NCBI GenBank assembly: GCA_038230695.1
Contig: JBBRMT010000092.1
Coordinates: 1 to 16,269, forward strand
Reading direction: 5' to 3'
Source: QHBQ01 sp038230695
GTDB taxonomy: Bacteria; Chloroflexota; Chloroflexia; QHBQ01
Length of the DNA stretch: 16,269 nt
Below are positions 1 to 5,824 of the stretch, one piece after another. The notes under the pieces were generated by a model. It was not told the origin of the DNA and did no database searches. It saw only the letters and a list, made by a program, of their open reading frames with translations. A program made the position numbers and the translations under genes. How positions within the stretch are numbered: position 1 is the stretch's first letter; every line of letters begins with the position of its first letter.

Positions 1-1
1 C

Positions 2-1003
2 TTCGCCGCTGCGGGTAAAGCGCCTGCAGGCATCAGCAAGAGCGGTAAATCGCTCACCTACTTCCTGCTTGGTCACATCGCCACCGCCAAGAGCGCGGGC
101 GAGACCTGCAAGAGCGCCCTGGCTGCCGCTACGAGCCTGCCGAGCGGTCAAACTTACGGTGGGGTCAATATCTACGCTAAGATTGACGGCTTCTACAACG
201 GCAGCAGCGGGATGTACGGCAGCAGCACCATTGACCACGCCTACTGCCTGCTGGCCCAGAAGCAACTGGGCCGCAGCGTGCCGCCTACCGCCGTTACCGC
301 ACTTACCAGCCTGCAAATCAGCGACGGTAGCTGGGCCTTCGGCGGCGCAGGCAAGCCCAACGATGGTGACACCAACACCACCGCCCTCGCCATTCAGGCG
401 CTAATTGCCAACGGAGTAGACAAAGCCAATCCCGCGATGAGCAAGGCGCTGGCATATCTCAAGAGCCAGCAGAACGCCGATGGCGGCTTCCCATACCAGA
501 ACCCATCGCAATACGGCACCGATACCGATGCCAACTCCACCGCCTACGCGATCCAGGCTCTGGTAGGGTTGGGCCTCAACCCGTCAGCGACTGGCACCCC
601 CTTCGACAAGGGCAATGGCGCGACCTCACTGGCTGAGTTGCTCAAGCTACAGCAACCCAGCGGTGCGTTCGCCTTCCAGAGCAGCGGTGCAAGCGACAAC
701 ATCCTCGCCACCTTGCAGGCCATCCCCGCGCTGGAATACGTCACCCAGCCCCAGCCGCCGCTGCGTAGCGATGCAGGCCAGACCTATCCCACCCCGGCGA
801 TCACCAGCCTGCCCGCCGTGGTTAACACCCCCACTGCAGTAGCTAGCGGCACGCAACTAAACGCTACCCCCACCAGCGGCAACACCAGCAGCCTACCCCA
901 GACCGGTGCGGGCGATAACCTGTTGCTGCTGCTCATCGTCACCATATTTGCCATCGTCGCACTTGCGGGAGGGTTGCGGCTGCGCCGCTCGGCCACCCGC
1001 TAA
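2..1003 (+). CDS. Secreted alpha/alpha-toroid protein (prenyltransferase/squalene-oxidase repeats) with LPXTG-type anchor, 5'-partial
   Basis: The reading frame is open from the window edge, so the N-terminus and any signal peptide are missing; 333 residues are visible. Three helical repeats of the prenyltransferase/squalene-oxidase type can be read at about residues 103-135 (DGSWAFGG, then DTNTTALAIQAL), 151-190 (QQNADGGFPY, then DANSTAYAIQAL) and 208-243. An earlier degenerate copy lies near 70-90. This alpha/alpha-toroid fold also forms the N-terminal domain of intrinsic factor and transcobalamin. A Pro/Thr/Ser-rich stretch follows, then LPQTG at 298-302 (bases 893-907), a hydrophobic helix and an RLRRSATR tail, which is the canonical layout of a sortase sorting signal. 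No terpene-cyclase catalytic Asp motif is seen, so a binding role is more likely than an enzymatic one. It lies about 300 bp upstream of the ECF transporter genes on the same strand. The fold is fairly certain; the ligand (a corrinoid is inferred) is not. Confidence 0.8.
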   Translation, partial: FAAAGKAPAGISKSGKSLTYFLLGHIATAKSAGETCKSALAAATSLPSGQTYGGVNIYAKIDGFYNGSSGMYGSSTIDHAYCLLAQKQLGRSVPPTAVTALTSLQISDGSWAFGGAGKPNDGDTNTTALAIQALIANGVDKANPAMSKALAYLKSQQNADGGFPYQNPSQYGTDTDANSTAYAIQALVGLGLNPSATGTPFDKGNGATSLAELLKLQQPSGAFAFQSSGASDNILATLQAIPALEYVTQPQPPLRSDAGQTYPTPAITSLPAVVNTPTAVASGTQLNATPTSGNTSSLPQTGAGDNLLLLLIVTIFAIVALAGGLRLRRSATR

Positions 1004-1301
1004 CTTGCTATGTTAGTGAACGTTGTCTTTGCTCCCTCTCCCTTTGTGAGCTAATCCTTGTCCACAAGGGGTGAAGGGTGGTAGTGGCGGGAAATAACCC
1101 GCCGTCCGCCGAGTTATCGAGGGTTGTGCGCGAGCTTCCGATTGTTCAAGCGCATCAATGCTAATTGTAAGCGTCAACGCCGGGCAGGCCGCTGCTGAAG
1201 ATAGGCACGGGTAGCGCTGCAACAAAGGGCTACGCCCCCAACCCTCAGTAACTCTGCAAGCCACCTTTTAACTTGCACCATTGCACCAATCTGAAACTAC
1301 A
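1004..1301. other. Intergenic region with small hairpin and octamer repeat
   Basis: No gene is seen here. A perfect 6-bp hairpin (GGCGGG, loop AAATAA, CCCGCC) lies at 1086-1103, without a following T-run. An imperfect CCCTTTGTG/CACAAGGGG pair around 1040-1075 resembles the GC-rich palindromes found elsewhere in the window. A tandem octamer TTGCACCA occupies 1273-1288, just before ecfT. I looked for the conserved B12-box and core of a cobalamin riboswitch and did not recognise them. No convincing sigma70-type promoter or Shine-Dalgarno sequence was found either. Confidence 0.5.
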
Positions 1302-3032
1302 ATGCCCAACTCTAAACTCAAAACTCAACAATCAAAACTCATCATTCTGCTCCTGTTGTTCATCATCACCACAACAACAGCGGCGGCTCAGGTTGCGCCA
1401 CATCGCGCCGGGCTGGTGGTGCGCTGGGCGGGCAATCGCGTTGGCACCTATGCGGTCAGCTTCACTGGCGATAGCATCAGCGGAGCCGATCTGCTGCAAC
1501 GCGCTTTCGGCGACGCACTGGAGATGGACTGGCAGGCAGGCGGCCTCGTCGCGGCCATCAATGGTGTGGGTTGTCACCCGCCCGCGCAGCAGGCGTTTTG
1601 CCAGTGCCAGGGTACAGGCGTTTGCACCTACTGGCGCTACTTCCACCTAAAAGGCGGGCGGTGGGTCTACTCTAGCGAGGGCGCAACCGCCTATCAGGTA
1701 CACGATGGTGATGTCGAAGGTTGGTCGTGGGCCAGCAGCGATACACCGCCACCGATTTACACCTTCGCGCAGCTAGCCGCGCCGCCCCCCACTCCTACTC
1801 TCCCACGAAATAAGGGAGGGAGCATCGTAGCAACCCTTCAGCCTACACCAGCGGCAAGGGCTACGCTAGTTGCTTCGTCCACATCCTCACCTCAACCCTC
1901 TGCCACGATGGGAGCGGCAGTGGCTATGGCTACGACCACTCCTCAACCCTCTGCCGCGACTGGGGATGGGGCTTTGCCATTGCCCTCAGCAACTGTGATG
2001 GCTGTACCACTAAACGCGCCAACACCCGTAACTCAAAACTCAAAACTCAAAACTCAAAACTTCTCACCTCTGCTGCTAATAGCCCTGATTCCCTTCGTCG
2101 TGGTCATGCTGCTGGCCCAGGGGCGGCGGGAGCGGGATGGATTTGCTCTGGATAGTCGCACCTGGCTAGCCTGGCTGCTGGGCGCGGCGATGCTGGTTAG
2201 CGGCAACCCCTACTATCTGCTGATGCTGCTGCTGGTTTGCCTCAGCGTCTATCTCGCCTGTACCCCGGCGAGTGGCGCGGGGATAAGCGGCGGGTTGTTG
2301 CTGCGCTTCGGGTTGGCGATTACCGGCTTCGTTGCCCTGTTTAACTTCCTCACCGCCCACTATGGCGAGACAGTGGTGGCGCGGCTGCCGCAGCAATGGC
2401 CCGCTATCGGCGGCATCCTCACCCTGGAAGGGCTGGTCGCCGGGCTGTTGCGCGGGCTGACACTGCTCACCCTGCTGGCGGTGTTCGCGGTCTTCAATCG
2501 GGCGGTGGATCATTACGAATTGCTCAAGCTCACTCCTCGCCCGCTCTACCGCGTCGGCCTGGCGGCCAGCGTGGCGGTAGCCTTCGTGCCGCAGACACTG
2601 GCAGCCGCTCATGACATTGCAGCGGCGCAAGAGTTGCGCGGCTATCGGGTGCGGGTGCGCGACTTGCTGCCCCTGTTCGCCCCGCTGCTCACCCTGGGGT
2701 TGGAGAAGGCAATACAGATGGCCGAGGCGTTGGAAACCCGCGCCTGGGGCTACACCGCGCCCGGCCTGAAGCGTACCTGCTACCGCCACGTTACCCTGCG
2801 CCGCGCCGATTTCATCGTGATTGCTACAGGGCTGACTACCGCTGCGCTGGCGCTTGTGGTAAGGCTGCTGGGTTGGCTGCCCGACTACTATCCCTACCCC
2901 CGCATTGCTGCGCCCGACTTCAACCCTGCCGCCCTGATTATGCTGTTGCTGCTAGCACCCGTCGCCCTCGCGCTACTGCGCCCCATCGAGCAGCCCTCCG
3001 TGAAGATGCGAAACGCTTATGATAAAGTTTGA
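1302..3032 (+). CDS. ecfT: DUF4430-EcfT fusion: ECF transporter transmembrane subunit with extracellular transcobalamin-like domain
   Basis: This 576-residue protein is probably the integral scaffold of an energy-coupling-factor importer, joining the ATPases to the S component. Residues 1-30 form a signal peptide or anchor (hydrophobic 13-22, cut near AAAQ). Residues 34-145 match the DUF4430/transcobalamin C-terminal domain, with the hallmarks GVCTYWRYF (106-114), GGRW (118-121) and HDGDVEGWSW (134-143), plus four cysteines (C91, C100, C102, C108). A Pro/Thr/Ser linker runs to about 253. A CbiQ/EcfT membrane region follows, with the two coupling-helix motifs QELRGYR (443-449) and ETRAWGY (478-484) that contact EcfA. 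Ordinary EcfT is about 250 residues and lacks the extracellular domain. The ATG at 1302 is preferred over the upstream TTG at 1281 because it directly precedes the n-region; no clear Shine-Dalgarno sequence is seen. The 3' end overlaps the ATPase gene by 14 bp, implying coupled translation. Domain calls are strong; the substrate is inferred. Confidence 0.9.
   Translation: MPNSKLKTQQSKLIILLLLFIITTTTAAAQVAPHRAGLVVRWAGNRVGTYAVSFTGDSISGADLLQRAFGDALEMDWQAGGLVAAINGVGCHPPAQQAFCQCQGTGVCTYWRYFHLKGGRWVYSSEGATAYQVHDGDVEGWSWASSDTPPPIYTFAQLAAPPPTPTLPRNKGGSIVATLQPTPAARATLVASSTSSPQPSATMGAAVAMATTTPQPSAATGDGALPLPSATVMAVPLNAPTPVTQNSKLKTQNFSPLLLIALIPFVVVMLLAQGRRERDGFALDSRTWLAWLLGAAMLVSGNPYYLLMLLLVCLSVYLACTPASGAGISGGLLLRFGLAITGFVALFNFLTAHYGETVVARLPQQWPAIGGILTLEGLVAGLLRGLTLLTLLAVFAVFNRAVDHYELLKLTPRPLYRVGLAASVAVAFVPQTLAAAHDIAAAQELRGYRVRVRDLLPLFAPLLTLGLEKAIQMAEALETRAWGYTAPGLKRTCYRHVTLRRADFIVIATGLTTAALALVVRLLGWLPDYYPYPRIAAPDFNPAALIMLLLLAPVALALLRPIEQPSVKMRNAYDKV
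1309..1343 (+). repeat. Heptanucleotide tandem repeat (ACTCAAA family) inside ecfT start
   Basis: Five degenerate 7-bp units can be read: ACTCTAA, ACTCAAA, ACTCAAC, AATCAAA, ACTCATC. Being in frame, they encode the basic n-region of the EcfT signal peptide (NSKLKTQQSKL). Three heptamers (21 bp) give one heptapeptide, NSKLKTQ. Confidence 0.85.
2031..2060 (+). repeat. Heptanucleotide tandem repeat (ACTCAAA x4) in ecfT linker
   Basis: Four perfect ACTCAAA units (2031-2058) plus two bases. They encode NSKLKTQNF at the junction between the extracellular linker and the first membrane helix of EcfT. The repeat and the peptide both match the array at the start of the same gene. Confidence 0.95.
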
Positions 3033-4674
3033 CGATGTTACATATACATATCCCGAAAGTGCATCGCCCGCCTTGCGCGATATTAACGTGCAGATTGGCG
3101 ACGGCGAGTTCGTGTTGCTGGTGGGCGGCAGCGGCGCGGGCAAGAGTACCATACTGCGGGCAATGAACGGGCTGGCGCCGCACTTCTATGGCGGGGTCTG
3201 GAGCGGTCATGTATTGCTCGATGGGGTAGACACGCTTACCCGCCCGCCACACGAACTGGCGGGGCGCATCGGCTTCGTCTTCCAGGATCCAGAGGCGCAA
3301 GCGGTGGCCGAGGATGTGGAGAACGAACTGGCTTTCGGCATGGAGAACCTGGGCCTCGACCCGCTGCTGATGCGACGGCGGGTGGAAGAAACGTTGCACC
3401 AACTCGACCTCGACCAGCTACGCAAGCGGCGGGTTAGTACCCTCAGCGGTGGCGAACGGCAACGGCTGGCGATTGCCGCCGCGCTGACGATGCAGCCGCG
3501 CACCCTGCTGCTCGATGAGCCAACCTCGCAACTCGACCCCCAGAGCGCCGAGGAATTGCTTACCCTCTTGCAGAAGCTCAACGCCGATCTGGGTATCACT
3601 ATCGTTATCTCCGAGCATCGCCTGGAGCGGGTGGTGCAGTATGCCGACCGCATCATCTACATGGCGGATGGCGCAATCGCCGCCGACGGCCCGCCTCGTG
3701 CCGCATTGTCCGCCACCCCCTTCGCCCCGCCAGTGGTCGCGCTGGGCAAGGCGCTAGGCTGGTCGCCGCTGCCGCTGTCGGTGCGCGAGGCACGACACTT
3801 CGTCGCCGCTGGCCCTCTCCCAGCCTCCCCCGGTGGGGGAGGGGTAGCAGCAACTCCCTCCCCCGGTGGGAAAGGGGCGGCGGCGACTCCCTCACCCATC
3901 TCGGTAGGGGGTTGGGGTGAGGGTGCGTTGCTCGAATTGCGTAATCTGTCCTTCAGCTATGCGGGTGCGGAGGTATTGCGTAAGGTCAACCTGACGGTGC
4001 GAGGTGGCGAGGTGTTGGCGGTGATGGGGCGCAACGGCGCAGGTAAGACGACGCTGCTCAAGCTGATTATTGGGTTGCTCAAGCCAGGTGGTGGTGAGGT
4101 ACGCTTGGACGGGCAAAATATCGTGGGCAAGCCGATCAGCGAACTGGCGAAGCGTATCGGCTACGTGCCGCAAAATGCCCGCGCCACCCTGTTTGCCGAC
4201 ACCGTGGCCGATGAGCTTCGCTTCACCCTGCGCGGCCACCAGCTACCCGCCGATGCACAACGTATTGACGACACTCTGGCGGCTCTTGGCATCGCCGCGC
4301 ACGCTGCCCGTTACCCCCGCGACCTCAGCATCGGCGAACAGCAGCGGGTGGGCATCGCCGCGATGCTGGTCGCCAACCCTGATGTGGTGTTGCTCGATGA
4401 GCCGACTCGGGGGCTGGATTATGACAGCAAAGCCGCGCTGGTTGCCTACCTGGACACGCTAAAGTGGCAGAGTCGGGCGATCATACTGGTAACGCACGAT
4501 GTGGAACTGGTGGCCGAGGTTGCCGATAGGGTGGCCTTGCTTGCCAATGGCGAAGTCGCAGTCAGCGGCCCCACCCGCGTCGTGCTGGGCGACTCGCTGA
4601 TCTTCTCCACTCAAGTAGGCAAGCTATACGGCAACGGCCTGCTCACCGTGGCCGACATCCTGGCGAAATTATGA
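3019..4674 (+). CDS. ecfA: Single-chain double ATP-binding subunit of ECF transporter (EcfA-EcfA fusion)
   Basis: This 551-residue cytoplasmic ATPase should power the importer together with EcfT and the S component. The first ABC domain (about 1-230) has Walker A GGSGAGKST (36-44), Q-loop Q89, signature LSGGERQ (142-148), Walker B LLLDEP (163-168) and switch H200. The second (about 304-551) has Walker A GRNGAGKTT (337-345), Q385, signature LSIGEQQR (436-443), Walker B VVLLDEP (456-462) and H493. All catalytic residues are present in both halves. ECF systems often use two separate genes (EcfA1, EcfA2); here one chain replaces the heterodimer. The linker at about 265-303 is Gly/Pro/Ala-rich and comes from palindromic DNA. 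The start ATG lies 14 bp inside ecfT, and the S-component gene begins 10 bp after the stop, so the three are almost certainly one operon. Confidence 0.95.
   Translation: MIKFDDVTYTYPESASPALRDINVQIGDGEFVLLVGGSGAGKSTILRAMNGLAPHFYGGVWSGHVLLDGVDTLTRPPHELAGRIGFVFQDPEAQAVAEDVENELAFGMENLGLDPLLMRRRVEETLHQLDLDQLRKRRVSTLSGGERQRLAIAAALTMQPRTLLLDEPTSQLDPQSAEELLTLLQKLNADLGITIVISEHRLERVVQYADRIIYMADGAIAADGPPRAALSATPFAPPVVALGKALGWSPLPLSVREARHFVAAGPLPASPGGGGVAATPSPGGKGAAATPSPISVGGWGEGALLELRNLSFSYAGAEVLRKVNLTVRGGEVLAVMGRNGAGKTTLLKLIIGLLKPGGGEVRLDGQNIVGKPISELAKRIGYVPQNARATLFADTVADELRFTLRGHQLPADAQRIDDTLAALGIAAHAARYPRDLSIGEQQRVGIAAMLVANPDVVLLDEPTRGLDYDSKAALVAYLDTLKWQSRAIILVTHDVELVAEVADRVALLANGEVAVSGPTRVVLGDSLIFSTQVGKLYGNGLLTVADILAKL
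3813..3923. repeat. GC-rich palindromic repeats within the EcfA-EcfA linker
   Basis: Three stem-forming units follow one another. One is a perfect 8-bp stem at 3824-3842 (CCTCCCCC, loop GGT, GGGGGAGG). The next is an imperfect unit around 3855-3877. The last is a perfect 9-bp stem pairing 3889-3897 (CCCTCACCC) with 3915-3923 (GGGTGAGGG). All are read through in frame and encode the interdomain linker. They resemble the CCCCC-GCT-GGGGG palindromes at 9231-9556. Confidence 0.85.
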
Positions 4675-4684
4675 ATGTAGAATA

Positions 4685-5488
4685 ATGCAAAATAACTCAA
4701 AACTTAGGGCGGACGCAATCCGCCCCTACAGAAACTCAAAACTCACCTCGCTCCCCCTGTTCTCGACGCTGATAATAGGCGCGGTGGCGTTCGTCTGGCC
4801 GCTGTTTGGCGGGGAGGCGGATAGTTTGCTACTGCTCGCGCTGCTGGCGGGGCTGGCCCTGTTCGTCGCCCTGGCGGCCGCTCAGGGGCAGGAGCTAAAC
4901 AGCAAAGGGCTGGCCCTGCTTGCCATCCTCACCGCGCTCAACGCCAGCCTGCGGTTGCTGCCCAGCTTCGGGGGGGCATCACCGATATTCTTCCTGCTGA
5001 TTGTGGCGGGGTTCGTGTTCGGAGCCAGCTTTGGCTTCCTGTTCGGGGCGTTGACCCTGTTCGTCTCGGCAATCATCACCGGCGGAGTCGGCCCCTGGCT
5101 ACCCTACCAGATGCTAGTGGCCGCCTGGGTGGGAATGTCGGCGGGCTGGTTGGGGGGATTGATTCGGCGCAAGTGGGGCGAGGCGCAAGGGCCGTTCACG
5201 CTGGCGCTGCTGGCGACTTTCGGCGCGACCTGGGGGTTGCTATATGGCGGGTTGCTCAACCTCTGGTTCTGGCCTGCCTCCGCCGATTTTGCTAGCATAA
5301 CTAGCAGCGGGCTGGAGCGGATGGGCCGCCTGGCCCAATCCTACGCTAGCTTCTATCTGATTACTTCATTGCCTTATGACCTGTGGCGCTCGATGCTCAA
5401 CGTTATCCTGATCATCACTCTGGGTGGCGCAACCCTGAAGACGCTGTACCGCTTCCAGCGCCGGTTCTATTTCAGGACTGAGGGATGA
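4685..5488 (+). CDS. ECF transporter S component (substrate-binding membrane protein)
   Basis: This 267-residue, very hydrophobic protein has about six membrane segments starting near residue 23, a size and pattern expected for an ECF S component, the subunit that binds the vitamin and topples in the membrane. The stretch around 82-160 (LTALNASLR, GGASPIFF, GFVFGASFGFLFGALT, TGGVGPWLPYQM) is typical of the ECF_trnsprt-type S-component family. A CbrT/CblT-like cobalamin specificity is possible from context but cannot be decided by eye. The ATG at 4685 is the only sensible start, because the next in-frame start-like codon would cut into the first helix. Residues 4-20 (NSKL-RADAIRPYR-NSKL) are encoded by two heptamer repeats flanking a palindrome. 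The C-terminal RTEG and the stop codon come from another heptamer array. The gene lies 10 bp after ecfA and 14 bp before the next gene. Confidence 0.85.
   Translation: MQNNSKLRADAIRPYRNSKLTSLPLFSTLIIGAVAFVWPLFGGEADSLLLLALLAGLALFVALAAAQGQELNSKGLALLAILTALNASLRLLPSFGGASPIFFLLIVAGFVFGASFGFLFGALTLFVSAIITGGVGPWLPYQMLVAAWVGMSAGWLGGLIRRKWGEAQGPFTLALLATFGATWGLLYGGLLNLWFWPASADFASITSSGLERMGRLAQSYASFYLITSLPYDLWRSMLNVILIITLGGATLKTLYRFQRRFYFRTEG
4695..4747. repeat. Palindrome nested between ACTCAAA heptamers, inside S-component coding sequence
   Basis: An ACTCAAA unit at 4695-4701 is followed by a palindrome with a 6-bp stem (GGGCGG 4707-4712, loop ACGCAAT, CCGCCC 4720-4725). ACTCAAA and ACTCACC units follow at 4734-4747. 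The palindrome belongs to the same TAGGGGCG-type family as those at 5778-5818 and 9134-9199. Confidence 0.8.
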
Positions 5489-5628
5489 GGATTGAGGACT
5501 GAATGGCGAAGGATATGATGCAGAATATATACCTCAAAGCAATAAAAGCGGAACAGCAGAATGAAGCGGATGGGCAAAGAGACGCTGACCTCCAGCCACT
5601 CAGTTCTCATTCCTCGTCCCTCAGTCCT
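5474..5628. repeat. Inverted pair of GGAYTGA heptamer arrays
   Basis: The left arm (5474-5503) contains four 7-bp units: GGACTGA, GGGATGA, GGATTGA, GGACTGA. The right arm (5599-5628) is its reverse complement at about 26 of 30 positions (TCAGTTC, TCATTCC, TCGTCCC, TCAGTCC). The left arm supplies the last codons and stop of the S-component gene. The right arm encodes residues 33-42 of the next gene, whose start codon abuts the left arm. In RNA the arms could pair and loop out the 95 bp between them, which hold the start region of that gene. Confidence 0.85.
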
Positions 5629-5742
5629 CTCCCAGACACCTATCCCTTCGATGCTGATGGGGCGCTGTGCCGCGAGTTCCTGCTAGAGCGCGGCTTCTGC
5701 TGCGGCAATGGCTGCCGTAACTGTCCATATGACGAGGAATAG
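5503..5742 (+). CDS. Small Cys-rich protein, DUF5522-like
   Basis: This 79-residue soluble protein has a conserved C-terminal motif at about 58-76, EFLLERGFCCGNGCRNCPYD, matching the short DUF5522 family (RGxCCGxGCRHCPY). C66, C67, C71 and C74 form a C-C-x3-C-x2-C cluster that could bind a metal or be redox-active; the family's function is not known to me. The N-terminal half is polar and low in complexity, and residues 33-42 (LSSHSSSLSP) are encoded by a heptamer repeat, so only the C-terminal half looks like a conserved domain. The start at 5503 has GAGG a few bases upstream; Met5 and Met6 are alternatives. It follows the S component by 14 bp and is probably the last gene of the ECF operon. 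Whether it takes part in transport or is only co-transcribed cannot be told. Confidence 0.75.
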   Translation: MAKDMMQNIYLKAIKAEQQNEADGQRDADLQPLSSHSSSLSPLPDTYPFDADGALCREFLLERGFCCGNGCRNCPYDEE

Positions 5743-5777
5743 GAGTTCAATTTGCGACTAACGAAGTTGCCACAAAC

Positions 5778-5818
5778 GTAGGGTTTTTATGTAAGGGCAA
5801 ATCCGTTGTACGCCCTAC
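5778..5818. repeat. REP-like palindrome in convergent intergenic gap
   Basis: GTAAGGGC at 5791-5798 pairs imperfectly with GCCCTAC at 5812-5818 around an AT-richer centre, preceded by GTAGGG at 5778-5783. It lies between two convergent genes. No T-run follows the stem on either strand, so I do not call it an intrinsic terminator. Confidence 0.6.
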
Positions 5819-5824
5819 CGAACT

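Noticed and set aside
1004..1301. Cobalamin riboswitch upstream of the ECF genes
   Set aside because: A corrinoid importer might have one, but no B12-box or conserved core could be recognised; only small hairpins are present.
2166..2789. 207-residue ORF on the minus strand inside ecfT
   Set aside because: Gln/Arg/His-rich antisense shadow of a strongly supported membrane protein; no domain or ribosome binding site.
5778..5818. Bidirectional intrinsic terminator between the convergent genes
   Set aside because: The stem is imperfect and no T-run follows it on either strand.
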